Shown: positions 37,092-45,988 of the stretch, piece after piece | How positions within the stretch are numbered: the stretch's first letter is position 1 | Layout of the letters: every line of letters begins with the position of its first letter | Assembly: GCA_021772095.1 (NCBI GenBank) | Contig: JADYXR010000159.1 | Location: 148,129-212,128 of the forward strand | DNA from: Candidatus Obscuribacter sp. | GTDB taxonomy: Bacteria; Cyanobacteriota; Vampirovibrionia; Obscuribacterales; Obscuribacteraceae | Direction: 5' to 3' | DNA length: 64,000 bases | Position numbers and translations under genes: made by a program | The notes under the pieces: model-generated | Told to the model about the DNA's origin: nothing | Databases searched by the model: none | What the model saw: only the letters and a program-made list of their open reading frames with translations

Positions 37092-37724
37092 TTATGAAAG
37101 GCAGTTGACTTTCAGTTTCAAAATTTTGCCTGCCGCTCGCTTCAGTCGCAAATCGTAATCACCTTCAATCATTTCTTGAATCTCAACCCATCTGAAGTTC
37201 GAAACCTCATTGCGATCGATCTCGACCAGCGGCTCGCCTGACCGAACGCCGTTCTTATCTGGTAAACAGAGGAGATACTGGTAATCGTGGTGGAAATGAT
37301 CGCTTTCGTTCTTCTTGGGGTTAGGCGGGATCGCGTGCGAATCCATGTCGAAAGGAAACGGATGCTTGGTGTGCCAGGGATGCAGAGCGACGCTCTTAAT
37401 GCCGGTTTCCTCGACAAATTCACGCAGCGCACCGTCTGCTGGGTTCTCTTCGAGGTCTAGATGCCCGCCTGGTTGCAACCATAGTTTCAAAAAATTGTGA
37501 TGGATTAGAAAAATAGAATTGCCCTGAGGATGCAGCAATAAACCGCTTGCAGTCAGGTGTCCAGTCATGTTCTTCCGATTGCAGAGATCGCGATCGCGCT
37601 CTTCGAATTGTTTTTTCAGAATTGAAAACGATACTTTCTGATCGGGAAAATATTCCAGGTAAGAGTAAAACAAACTGGATGCTTCATTTAAGAATCGGTC
37701 TGTGAGCTGATCTGTCGATGTCAT
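37092..37724 (-). CDS. NUDIX hydrolase
   Basis: 210 residues from ATG 37724, one base after the stop of the upstream gene (TAAGATG), so probably translationally coupled. A complete NUDIX box is seen: G-H-L-D-L-E-E, seven residues, then REFVEETGI, in GGHLDLEENPADGALREF. The N-terminal 50 residues are helical. The enzyme cleaves a nucleoside diphosphate linked to another moiety; the His/Asn/Pro-rich 'HHDYQYLLCLP' part resembles the catalytic C-terminal region of small ADP-sugar/8-oxo-type members, but the substrate is unknown. Last gene of a four-gene operon with an ABC exporter. Confidence 0.85.
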   Translation of the reverse strand: MTSTDQLTDRFLNEASSLFYSYLEYFPDQKVSFSILKKQFEERDRDLCNRKNMTGHLTASGLLLHPQGNSIFLIHHNFLKLWLQPGGHLDLEENPADGALREFVEETGIKSVALHPWHTKHPFPFDMDSHAIPPNPKKNESDHFHHDYQYLLCLPDKNGVRSGEPLVEIDRNEVSNFRWVEIQEMIEGDYDLRLKRAAGKILKLKVNCLS

Positions 37725-37725
37725 C

Positions 37726-38568
37726 TTAGTCAGCGCTCTGTTGTTTCGCAATTAATTTTGCTTTGGCATTGCGCATTAGCACCATTACTTTGACAGCGCT
37801 GATATAGCCGGAAGTCCAGCCGAGGGACTCGCCGGTTGAACTGACGATATGCATGATAGGAACCGCTGTCGAACCGTATTCTTTGTACAGCCTGTATTCT
37901 GTCTTCGTCAACTTTTTGTCGTAGTTGATTTTCACTGGATAAAAGTCTTTCTCAATTTTTTCCCGAACATCTTTCGCCGACAACGATGCGTTTTCCATTT
38001 TTTTAGAAATGACGCTGCGCTCATCTGTGAAAAAGAGCATGATGGGGCGCTGATCTACGTTGTCCGTAAAGACTTTCTCGATTGCAAATCGTTTGACTAC
38101 CTTGCTTGATGCGCTCAGCCTGTTTTTGTCCTTGGAGGGCGCGCTGGAAGTCTTACTCGAAGGGACCGGTGTATTCAATCTTTTGTGCGGGTCCGAGTCC
38201 GAGTTCTTGTCCGACTTCGCATCGGAGTTGGTGTCCAAACTCACAGAGTTCGAGTCGGCTCCAACTTCTTCGTCCTCAGCCGCGTCACCGCTTTTGTTTC
38301 TGCCGACAACATCGTTTTGGTCGTCAGTGTCAGATGTTCTACTCTTATCTTCTATCTCGGATCCACCTTCCGGAGATGACACCACCAGATTGGATTTGCT
38401 GTTTTTAAGAACGTCAGGAATCGGTTTCCACGCGATTGTTTTTTCAGGTTTAATTGGCATCGCGGCTTCGATCGCGGCGACGGCAAAACGTGCTCCCAGG
38501 AAAATAAATGCTGACAGAAAAAGCACTGATACGGTTCCGCGTGTGGAGCCTTTTTTAGTCAACATCAT
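37726..38568 (-). CDS. Membrane-anchored thioredoxin-fold protein without active cysteines
   Basis: 280 residues from ATG 38568, which has AGGGAG seven bases upstream and overlaps the permease stop by 14 bp. N-terminal signal anchor (about 10-30), a long Ser/Asp/Lys-rich linker (about 45-155), then a thioredoxin-like domain: RPIMLFFTDERSVISKKM, FYPVKINYD, and a cis-Pro-type 'GSTAVPIMHIVSSTGE'. The place of WCxxC reads RSVIS, and there is no cysteine anywhere in the protein, so it cannot be a disulfide oxidoreductase. It may be a binding or chaperone domain on the periplasmic side (inference). Confidence 0.75.
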   Translation of the reverse strand: MMLTKKGSTRGTVSVLFLSAFIFLGARFAVAAIEAAMPIKPEKTIAWKPIPDVLKNSKSNLVVSSPEGGSEIEDKSRTSDTDDQNDVVGRNKSGDAAEDEEVGADSNSVSLDTNSDAKSDKNSDSDPHKRLNTPVPSSKTSSAPSKDKNRLSASSKVVKRFAIEKVFTDNVDQRPIMLFFTDERSVISKKMENASLSAKDVREKIEKDFYPVKINYDKKLTKTEYRLYKEYGSTAVPIMHIVSSTGESLGWTSGYISAVKVMVLMRNAKAKLIAKQQSAD

Positions 38569-39418
38569 AGTGATACTCCCTGGCATTTAGCACCGCAGTT
38601 GCGATGGTCAACGCGATCAAAATGTTGCTGATGGGCTCTAATAGAGCGGACCAAACGAACGGCCGAGTTTCCAAAATATCGTAGAGATGGATCTGCGGCG
38701 CAAGAAAATTAGACAAATTTATAATTGCGGCGATGTACTGTTGAATCGAGCTGAGCGCACTGCCACCAAACAGCGCAGGGATGAATGTTGTCCGTATCCA
38801 GTCGTCGATTCCAAGAATGTCGCAAAGAAGCACTGAAACATCGGTAGCCGTCTCCGGCATTGGCACCGCGATGCTCATGGCCAAAATGCTGATGCCTGCT
38901 GCCAATTCAAAGGCAATCACGCCGCTGAGCACCATGGTTTGTGTCGGCAACAAATAAATCATCGTCAGCACACTTGATACGCTCAACGCCGAAATTATCC
39001 GCTCAAAAAAATCGAGCACGATCATCTCGTCGGTTAATCCCCATCTGGTGAAGGCACCACTGGTGGTGAAGAGCAGATTTTGTAACACCGACACAACGGC
39101 AATCACCGTCGCCAATGCCAGCCACTTTGAGATTACATATTGATATCGGTGCAGCGGACGCGTGAAAATCAGCGGCATGTAGTCACTGCGACCGCCGATG
39201 GACAGGCTGTTTCCAATGGCATTCGTTGCGGTGACTGTGATTAATCCAATAATTGTCGAAACCGCAAAGGCATCCCAGCCATCTACTGACGTGACCGTGG
39301 GTGTTGGCGCCAAGATTAGCGACAGCGGCAATAATACACCCATCGCCAACAACATGAAAACGACGAAGCGTTGCTTCAAAATCTTCTTGATCGTTTCGAT
39401 GTAAATTGCTCTATTCAT
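38555..39418 (-). CDS. ABC-2 type transporter permease
   Basis: 287 residues with about six membrane helices. The N-terminal MNRAIYIETIKKILKQRFVV start and the GGRSDYMPLIFTRPLHRYQYV loop are typical of ABC-2 permeases (NatB/GldF-like). The start overlaps the ATPase gene by 8 bp, and its end overlaps the thioredoxin-fold gene by 14 bp. Likely half of an exporter with the preceding ATPase; substrate not deducible. Confidence 0.88.
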   Translation of the reverse strand: MNRAIYIETIKKILKQRFVVFMLLAMGVLLPLSLILAPTPTVTSVDGWDAFAVSTIIGLITVTATNAIGNSLSIGGRSDYMPLIFTRPLHRYQYVISKWLALATVIAVVSVLQNLLFTTSGAFTRWGLTDEMIVLDFFERIISALSVSSVLTMIYLLPTQTMVLSGVIAFELAAGISILAMSIAVPMPETATDVSVLLCDILGIDDWIRTTFIPALFGGSALSSIQQYIAAIINLSNFLAPQIHLYDILETRPFVWSALLEPISNILIALTIATAVLNAREYHYDVD

Positions 39419-40421
39419 CAGGCTTGTCCCCGATTAAGAATTCCGGCATCTCATTGAACAGATGTTCCAGAGACGTCGACTCAGGACTGGCGGATTGAAC
39501 TGCAATTTGGTTTTCGATGCACATGCGAATTACTGCGCTTGCCATTTGGCCGCTAGTTACCGCGATGCGTGCGCCGCGCGGGTCTATTTCGAGTATCGAT
39601 GCGCCGCTTGCCGCTGCGATTGAAGCAAATTTCGCGTTCAAAACCTGATCTTCAAGTCGTTCGGCAAAACGCATGCGGAGCACATGCGGATAATCGGATT
39701 CTTCCGACATTGACTTGATCGACTGAATTTGTCCGTTTCGAATGAACGCGACGCGGTCGCACACTCGTTCCATTTCATCCAGGTGGTGCGAGTTTAGAAC
39801 AATGGTGGCATTGCTTTTTTTCAGTTCCAAAAGAATTTCGCGAAGCAAAGTGACACCAGGTGGATCCATTCCGGAGCCTGGTTCGTCCAGAAAAACGATT
39901 TTAGGTTTTCCAATCAGAGCCTGAGCCAGTCCAAGTCTCTGAAGCATGCCCCGTGAAAATTTATTGGTTTTGCGCGTCCAGGCCGCTTCTTCCAGACCAA
40001 CTCTCTTGAGCATATCGACTACATCAGTCTTTCGAGACGCTTTATCCAAGCCGGATAACGAATGGTGGTAAGTCAAGAATTCCTGGGCTGTGAACCACGA
40101 TTCGAAATGCGGTCGTTCAGGAAGGAAGCCGATTACTTCGCGCACGGCCAGATCGTTTGGATCGAGCCCGGCGACGGTAAGCTTGCCGCCATCAGGGTTG
40201 AGCAGTCCCAACAAGCATCCCATCAACGTAGTTTTTCCAGCGCCGTTAGGACCGAGCAATCCAAAGCACTCACCTTCTTTGACATCGAGGGTGATACCTT
40301 TGAGCGCCAGATCAACGCGACCTTCGTAGGCCTTGATCAAGTTCTCGACTACTATCAGGCTGTCTGCGCCTGCCATAGGACCTCGATGTGCGGTCGTTAG
40401 ATCTGAGGGTTGCCTGTTCAT
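39411..40421 (-). CDS. ABC transporter ATP-binding protein
   Basis: 336 residues. Walker A GLLGPNGAGKTTLMG, Q-loop region, signature KFSRGMLQRLGLAQAL (the SRGM form common in ABC-2 exporters), Walker B KIVFLDEPGSGMDP and H-loop NSHHLDEME. The C-terminal extension (about 230-336) is typical of NatA/GldA-type ATPases. ATG 40421 has GGAAG eight bases upstream. First gene of the operon ATPase, permease, thioredoxin-fold protein, NUDIX hydrolase. Energises export of an unknown substrate. Confidence 0.93.
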   Translation of the reverse strand: MNRQPSDLTTAHRGPMAGADSLIVVENLIKAYEGRVDLALKGITLDVKEGECFGLLGPNGAGKTTLMGCLLGLLNPDGGKLTVAGLDPNDLAVREVIGFLPERPHFESWFTAQEFLTYHHSLSGLDKASRKTDVVDMLKRVGLEEAAWTRKTNKFSRGMLQRLGLAQALIGKPKIVFLDEPGSGMDPPGVTLLREILLELKKSNATIVLNSHHLDEMERVCDRVAFIRNGQIQSIKSMSEESDYPHVLRMRFAERLEDQVLNAKFASIAAASGASILEIDPRGARIAVTSGQMASAVIRMCIENQIAVQSASPESTSLEHLFNEMPEFLIGDKPDE

Positions 40422-40466
40422 TTACGCAGCTTCCGGGAACCTACGTAAGAAAATCGCTTTTCTGGT

Positions 40467-41024
40467 TTAAAAAGCCTCGAATAAAACTTGTCCGATTTCG
40501 CCCATGAGTTTAAACGTAACCCGCATCGAATCGAGATCACAGGCGTTGAAGTTGGTTGGTTGCGAAAGATACAAACCAGCTTTGGATTTGACTCCCATCT
40601 CGCTAAACTTAGTCAGTGTGTTCAGCTGTTCGATCTTTTCAATGACGTGCGGGTACTTGATGAAGCGCTCTGCCACTGTGTGTTGATTGAACGAGCATAA
40701 GTACGAATTGTCGAATTTTTTGTCTCCGACTTTTTGTCCTTTAGATTCAAGCAAAAATATTCTAGTTAGAAAACCAAAGATCCCTTTTGCGTAACGCGGC
40801 ATGACCGTGAGGTTGAGCGGGTCTTCTTGATTCGGATCTTCGAGTACGTTGACTTCCACGACATACGTGACACCAAATGGAAAGCCGGCGCGCAACGCTT
40901 GCAGCGTGGCGGGAAATCCGAGGATAGCGCCTTTGACACAAACTTCCAGACCAACAGCGTCTTCGATGATCTTGCCTTCCAGCATCTCAGCGATCGCTTC
41001 CATTTTTGCTTTTGTATCAATCAT
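40467..41024 (-). CDS. Conserved-looking protein of unknown function
   Basis: 185 residues, soluble, mixed alpha/beta. It begins MIDTKAKMEAIAEMLEGKII and has regularly spaced Phe/Tyr/Leu (FDNSYLCSFNQHTVAERFI). No signal peptide, no catalytic motif. The pattern 'E-V-x-V ... L-N-L-T-V-M-P-R' followed by a helix-rich half is reminiscent of membrane-protein cytosolic domains such as DUF3137, but this is only a hint. No SD. It sits 45 bp before the ABC operon and 26 bp after a TPR gene, so it may be co-transcribed with them. Confidence 0.6.
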   Translation of the reverse strand: MIDTKAKMEAIAEMLEGKIIEDAVGLEVCVKGAILGFPATLQALRAGFPFGVTYVVEVNVLEDPNQEDPLNLTVMPRYAKGIFGFLTRIFLLESKGQKVGDKKFDNSYLCSFNQHTVAERFIKYPHVIEKIEQLNTLTKFSEMGVKSKAGLYLSQPTNFNACDLDSMRVTFKLMGEIGQVLFEAF

Positions 41025-41050
41025 TTTATTGACGGCATTGACGCCGATTT

Positions 41051-42112
41051 TTATCCTGAAGGTTTCAAATCCGAGTCGGAAGACGGAGGCTGGATAAACA
41101 TATTGACGTTTTTACCCGGAGCTTTTTCTTCGTCACCTTTTTTCTTGAACGGGTTTTTAAACATTTTGCCTGGAGCTTTCTTGTCGTCCTTAGCGCTGTC
41201 TGCGGTGCCGGATGCCACTGCTTTAGGCTTGCTCTCACTCGGTTTTGCAGGCTCTTGATCGCCGGTCGTAGCGGTGCTCATCTCCGATCCATCGCGTTCG
41301 AATTGTTTTTCCAGACCTTCGATTTGTTTTCTGGCGTCGCGAGCGAACTCCGCTTCCGGAGCCAGTTTTACAGCTCTATTCAAAAGCACATGTGCTTGCG
41401 GACCGTGCTTGGTTTTATTCATCAACGTACCGATGCGATAGTAAGCATCAGCCATGTTTGGATTGATATCTGAGGCTTTAACGTAGCAGCCGAGCGCGTC
41501 TCGGTGTTTTTCTTGCGTTTCGAATGCGTTGCCCATGTTGTAATACGCGGACGCGAATTTAGGATCGATCTCGATCGCCTTCTTCCACTTCTCCATCGCT
41601 TCGTCATTACGCTTCATCGCGTAAAGCACGGTGCCAAGACCGTTTAAACTGGTTGTGCGATCCGGTTTCATCGCCAGAGCTTTATCAAAAGCTTCAAGCG
41701 CCTTGCTCCAACTTTTCTGCGCCGTATAAACCAGACCGATGTTACTGTAAGCCGGCTCCATGTTCGCATCAGCTTCTATAGCCAGTTTGTACTCGGCAAT
41801 AGCTTTGTTCAAAAATCCGCCGCGGTGCAATTCCACACCACGGTTGTAATGTTCTCTAGCGGCTGGTGGATGAACACCCTGTTTCTGTGCTGCTTGAGCA
41901 GCTGCATCAGCTGCTGGCTTTGCTCCTTGCGGACCAGTGGCAGCGGGCTTAGTGGCAGCGCCTTCAGCAGGCTTAGCTGCAGCAGCGCCCTCAGTCGCTG
42001 CTGCGTCCGACTCAGGCGCCGACTGGGCGTACGCCTCAGAAGAAAACGAAAGCAGCACGAGCCCCGCAATTAATGCAACGACCGATGGTTTTTCGTTGAG
42101 CTTCGAAATCAA
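41051..42112 (-). CDS. Secreted TPR-repeat protein
   Basis: 353 residues from TTG 42112, which has TGAGGA eight bases upstream and starts a proper signal peptide (cleavage after SSEAYA); the frame runs on to 42217 with no SD or signal. After a Pro/Ala-rich stretch with 'AAK/ATK' words there are five to six TPRs (for instance PAYSNIGLVYTAQKSWSKAL, SAYYNMGNAFETQEKHRDAL). The C-terminal 90 residues are Lys/Pro/Ser-rich and probably disordered. Likely periplasmic scaffold; partner unknown. Confidence 0.75.
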   Translation of the reverse strand: MISKLNEKPSVVALIAGLVLLSFSSEAYAQSAPESDAAATEGAAAAKPAEGAATKPAATGPQGAKPAADAAAQAAQKQGVHPPAAREHYNRGVELHRGGFLNKAIAEYKLAIEADANMEPAYSNIGLVYTAQKSWSKALEAFDKALAMKPDRTTSLNGLGTVLYAMKRNDEAMEKWKKAIEIDPKFASAYYNMGNAFETQEKHRDALGCYVKASDINPNMADAYYRIGTLMNKTKHGPQAHVLLNRAVKLAPEAEFARDARKQIEGLEKQFERDGSEMSTATTGDQEPAKPSESKPKAVASGTADSAKDDKKAPGKMFKNPFKKKGDEEKAPGKNVNMFIQPPSSDSDLKPSG

Positions 42113-42268
42113 AAACTGTTTCCTCAAGCCGTGTCGCGGATAGCAATAACCTTTTCCACAGTATTGCAGCATGCGCCCCGACTTATTATAGCCTGGCTTC
42201 TCGTTCCACTTCTTCAATGAAGGATTTGGCTCATTAATTGCTCACAATCCTTTCTTGGTGATTACATC

Positions 42269-42715
42269 TCAACTGGTTTTATTTTTCAGAATCGTATGCA
42301 ACGCCCGCAATCCGAGCAGGTAACTATCCGCACTGAATCCAGTGATCACCCCTTCGGCGATATCAGAAAGATATGTTTTGTGCCTGAATTCTTCTCGTTT
42401 ATAAATGTTGGATGCATGCACTTCGACAAACGGGATTGAAACGGCAAGGAGGGCATCACGAATGGCGATCGAGGTGTGTCCGTAGGCGGCCGGATTAATC
42501 AAAATTCCGTCAATTCTTTTATGCGATTGTTGAATCGCTTCAACAATTTCGCCTTCGATGTTAGATTGAAAAAACTCAAGCGAGCCAATGCCCAGCTCCT
42601 CGCCAAGCCTGGCGAGAGCCTGATTAATTTGCTCGAGGGTTGTCGCTCCATATGTTTCAGGCTGACGCACACCAAACATATTGAGATTTGGACCGTTGAT
42701 AACCTTGATTTTCAC
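42269..42715 (-). CDS. aroQ: 3-dehydroquinate dehydratase, type II
   Basis: 148 residues. Converts 3-dehydroquinate to 3-dehydroshikimate in the shikimate pathway. Family motifs: KVINGPNLNMFGVRQPETYG (with the catalytic Tyr region), INPAAYGHTSIAIRDAL (His/Asn) and VEVHASNIYKREEFR. GTG 42715 starts 6 bp after the stop of the unknown 205-residue gene. The shikimate kinase gene aroK lies upstream on the same strand. Confidence 0.95.
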   Translation of the reverse strand: MKIKVINGPNLNMFGVRQPETYGATTLEQINQALARLGEELGIGSLEFFQSNIEGEIVEAIQQSHKRIDGILINPAAYGHTSIAIRDALLAVSIPFVEVHASNIYKREEFRHKTYLSDIAEGVITGFSADSYLLGLRALHTILKNKTS

Positions 42716-42721
42716 TGACGG

Positions 42722-43339
42722 TTAATTCCCGGCTTCTTCCATGTCGAGCGCTTCAAGCGCGCACTGCGCCTCAAGGAGAAACGGATCGTTTCGGGCGAGC
42801 AATCTTTCCGCCTTCACCATGCCGATGAATTGGGCGAGCAAATCGCGAACTGACAGCTTCTGGGGTCCATTTTCAACGCGGTCAGCGATTAAAAACATCG
42901 CCGCTGCCAGCAACATGCGCGCTTCTACAGGTCGCAAATCGCCGCTGCGGAGGATTTCATCTAATAGCTTCGGATCGGCTTTGGTTTCAAACGTCAGCTC
43001 TTTGCAGAACTGCAGAACCGAGTTTGTGACAGACCGGCTGCGCTCTTCAGGCAGCGATGCTGCAGCCCTAATTAGATTGAGCTTGTTGCCTGCATCTCCC
43101 AGAGATTCAGCACTATCCACAAGGTTACGGACCTGGTTAGCCTTGGTGTTGAACTGCCGTCTCAACTCCGTGGGCGCCACCGAGGACACCGGATTACTGG
43201 CGGCGTCGAGGCGCTTGTCATAAAAGTCTTGCACCTGCTGGCGCTTGAGCTCTACCCCAAACGGCATCAGCTCCATAAAAATCGACTCAAGCCCCTCCAA
43301 TTGAGACTGAAGGTACATAAGTTCGTCTTGGGTGACCAC
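42722..43339 (-). CDS. Helical protein of unknown function between aroK and aroQ
   Basis: 205 residues, predicted almost entirely helical, no signal peptide or membrane segment. GTG 43339 has AAGGAG nine bases upstream. Sequence such as YLQSQLEGLESIFMELM and LQFCKELTFETKADPKLLDE suggests a coiled-coil N-terminus and a helical bundle. I recognise no family. Stops 6 bp before aroQ, so it is probably co-translated with it. Confidence 0.65.
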   Translation of the reverse strand: MVTQDELMYLQSQLEGLESIFMELMPFGVELKRQQVQDFYDKRLDAASNPVSSVAPTELRRQFNTKANQVRNLVDSAESLGDAGNKLNLIRAAASLPEERSRSVTNSVLQFCKELTFETKADPKLLDEILRSGDLRPVEARMLLAAAMFLIADRVENGPQKLSVRDLLAQFIGMVKAERLLARNDPFLLEAQCALEALDMEEAGN

Positions 43340-43466
43340 CTGGTGATTCTCCTTTCAGTTTCCCGAGGGTTGTCTGTGCAGCAAGCCGCTCGACTTATCC
43401 GCGTGCGCCGGGAGTCTTGCTCCTGACTTCTCTTTCTACTTTCGTCAGCAAAATAGCAGTCTAATT

Positions 43467-44333
43467 CTATAGGATCTGCTGATGTCTTTTGAGCGCTTCT
43501 TGAAGCCGATTAACGATTTGATGAGGCGCAAGTCCGCCAGTATCGATCGTAATATCGGCTGACTCGTATGCCGCCCTGCGCCTGTCAAGCAGCTCTTCCA
43601 GTCGCGTCAGTAACTCTATAGATGCGTTATCAGGAGAACCGCCTGGTTGGTTGTCAGGCATTGGTTTTGGCGGACAATCTGAGTCGCCTGAAATGTTGCT
43701 TTTAAGCACATCTTTTGAAGAATTTTTCGGAGCCGAAATTTTCTTGTCGGTGATTGTCTGTTTTTCATGATTTATCTGAGGATAAACCTTGGCATCGTTG
43801 ATCGTGTTCTGACCGCTAAGTAATGGTCGAGCCCCGTCTTCTTTTAAACGGGCAGCAATTTCGCTTGGCTCGGAAAACAGATAAATCACTGTGCCTAAGC
43901 GCTTCAAGCGTTCGCGGTTTTCCTCGGGCTCCGGCATGCCGCCGCCGACCGCCAGCACCAGACCCTGAACCTGCACTGCCTTCAGCATCTCGACTGCGAC
44001 ACTGCCTTCGATGCCTGTGGTGCCGATATACTCAGGCTCACTGTCGCGTTGAATGGACTGCAGACGGCTTTCGAGCAGCCGCAGAACATCACGCTCGAGT
44101 GTGCGGAAGTGCGGTTCGCCATAACGCAAGAAGATTTCGCGCACCGGCATGCCTTCTGCGCGCTCGATCAATTTGTCCGAGTCAATGAAACGATAACCGA
44201 GCCTCTTGCTGAGAAGCTTGCCGCAAGTGGTTTTGCCCGATCCAGGCAGACCGGTTACGATCAGGCAGGCAAACTTGTGCAGTCCGCTGCGTTGGCTCGG
44301 ACGGCTGGTTTCAGTCAACTTATCTTCCGCCAT
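43467..44333 (-). CDS. aroK: Shikimate kinase with two insertions
   Basis: 288 residues instead of about 170. It phosphorylates shikimate at the 3-OH. Core motifs are intact: Walker A LPGSGKTTCGK at 29-39, FIDSDKLIE with the shikimate-binding Asp (about 51-53), FRTLERDVL with the Arg/Glu pair, GGGMPE near 130 and RPLL at 169-172. A charged, Ser/Asn/Pro-rich insertion (about 173-238) lies between RPLL in the lid and the final RRRAAYESAD; a smaller one is at 95-125. ATG 44333 overlaps the TPR stop in TGATG. Confidence 0.88.
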   Translation of the reverse strand: MAEDKLTETSRPSQRSGLHKFACLIVTGLPGSGKTTCGKLLSKRLGYRFIDSDKLIERAEGMPVREIFLRYGEPHFRTLERDVLRLLESRLQSIQRDSEPEYIGTTGIEGSVAVEMLKAVQVQGLVLAVGGGMPEPEENRERLKRLGTVIYLFSEPSEIAARLKEDGARPLLSGQNTINDAKVYPQINHEKQTITDKKISAPKNSSKDVLKSNISGDSDCPPKPMPDNQPGGSPDNASIELLTRLEELLDRRRAAYESADITIDTGGLAPHQIVNRLQEALKRHQQIL

Positions 44334-45721
44334 CAATTAAGGCTGAGCTGCCCGCGTGCGCGTTTTTGGGCGAGTTCCAATTTGCTGCTCGCGTCGATCA
44401 AATCCGGGTTGAGAGCCAATGCGCGTTTGAATGCGCGCGCGCTTTCGTTATAGTTTTTCAGGTTTAGACAGGCGATGCCCAGCCCGTAGTGCGCTGATGC
44501 CATGTTTGGATCGAGCGCGATCGCTTGACGAAATTCGCGTTCGGCTCCGGCATTGTCGCCGTTGAACGAAAACATGGTGGCAAGATTGTTGTGCGCTAAA
44601 GCAAAGTCAGGTCTGCCTGCCACAGTCTTTTTGAAAGCTGAGATTGCTTTGTCGTAAGACCCAGAATCAGCATAAATATTGCCGAGGTTAAACGACGCCG
44701 TTACTTCTTTTGGATTGCAAGACAATGCCGACTCGTACTCGCTGACAGCTTTGTCGCGTTCTCCCATCTGAGCATAGATATTTCCTAAGGCGCTATGGGT
44801 GGTGGCATCAGCGGAGTTGAGTGCGGATGCTTTGGTCAATTCTTCTTTGGCCAGCCAGAGATTGCGCATACTGAGCGCAGTCATGCCAAGTTCTTTATGC
44901 GCGATTGCCAGATTGGGAACGCGCTCCGCCAGCCGTTTGTATTCCTGCATCGCTTCCAGATTCCTGCCCGCTTGCCGGAAGGCATCAGCGCGAGCCAGTT
45001 GCACAGCCGTTTCTGAGTCTAAACGATTGGCACTAATGGCGGTGCCGGCCGTTATTCCAGTTTGAGCAGCTTGCTGTTTCATCGAACCCGATAAGGAGAT
45101 ATCTTTGCTCAATTCGGTCAGTTGCGCCATGACGCGATCGCTCTTGCCGAGCTGTTCGTAGACTCTGGCCAGGCTGCTATGGGCGGCTGCCAGTTGCACG
45201 TTGAGACTGGAAATTTCGAGCATGCAATTGGATGCTTTCTCGATGTTGCCGCTTGCCTGGAATTGATTGCTCTGCACAGTCAACGCTTTGATGCGGTCTC
45301 TCGAGTTGCTGATCGATTCTTCAAAATGCGTGACTGCCGAGTGGGGCTCGCCCAGCTCAGCGTAAATCAGACCGAGACGATTATGCAGCGTCGGGTCAGT
45401 TGGATTTTTCGAAACTGAACTCAACAGCGACTTCACCGTCGTGTCCATGAGCTTGATGTCGGAGCCACTGACTGCAGCAGTTTTAATCCGGGCGACTTCG
45501 CGTTTTGGGCTGGTCGGCATGGTCGTCACTCGACCCAATAAAGATCTTCCCACTTCTTCGAAAGCATGCCAATCCAGGTCTGGTCCAGGGATTCCCAGGA
45601 ATTTCAAAGGCAGGACCGGCAGGGTAACCAGAACGATGGCGGCGACGATGCCAATCCAAATTCGTTTACCCGGAGCCTTGCGCCGGTGGATGTTAGCTAC
45701 GATTGAAGTATTGCTTGCCAA
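44333..45721 (-). CDS. Membrane-anchored TPR protein upstream of aroK
   Basis: 462 residues. One N-terminal membrane helix (about 20-45, IWIGIVAAIVLVTLPVLPL) and then about nine TPRs, the later ones canonical (THSALGNIYAQMGERDKAVS, AHNNLATMFSFNGDNAGAER, AHYGLGIACLNLKNYNESAR). The TTG at 45721 is the only early start and has no SD; the upstream sequence contains TATATATA, a possible -10. The C-terminus overlaps aroK by one base. Probably a membrane-tethered assembly scaffold. Confidence 0.75.
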   Translation of the reverse strand: MASNTSIVANIHRRKAPGKRIWIGIVAAIVLVTLPVLPLKFLGIPGPDLDWHAFEEVGRSLLGRVTTMPTSPKREVARIKTAAVSGSDIKLMDTTVKSLLSSVSKNPTDPTLHNRLGLIYAELGEPHSAVTHFEESISNSRDRIKALTVQSNQFQASGNIEKASNCMLEISSLNVQLAAAHSSLARVYEQLGKSDRVMAQLTELSKDISLSGSMKQQAAQTGITAGTAISANRLDSETAVQLARADAFRQAGRNLEAMQEYKRLAERVPNLAIAHKELGMTALSMRNLWLAKEELTKASALNSADATTHSALGNIYAQMGERDKAVSEYESALSCNPKEVTASFNLGNIYADSGSYDKAISAFKKTVAGRPDFALAHNNLATMFSFNGDNAGAEREFRQAIALDPNMASAHYGLGIACLNLKNYNESARAFKRALALNPDLIDASSKLELAQKRARGQLSLN

Positions 45722-45988
45722 GAGGTGTTGCCAAAAACGAGCTGCGAGCCTGTAAGTTCTACTGAGGCAGGACTTATATATACAAAAGATAATGGCAAGA
45801 GATTAAGGGGTCAATGCGGTTTCTCCCATGAGCTTGGAAAAGCGCACTGCTACTGTGTCAGACTTGTTTACAGTTTAACTGAAACTCATAATCGATAGAC
45901 GCGTTTCCGCCAGCTCGCCCGGAGTGATACAGCATCCCTATCTATAGATGGTTTGGATATTCAGGGACTATCGAGCGGATATCGTCGA
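45722..45988. other. Intergenic stretch with short palindromes
   Basis: Between lptF/G and the TPR gene (both minus). Contains TATATATA at about 45776-45783, a possible -10 for the TPR gene, and ATCTATAGAT near 45940. No ORF. Confidence 0.3.
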
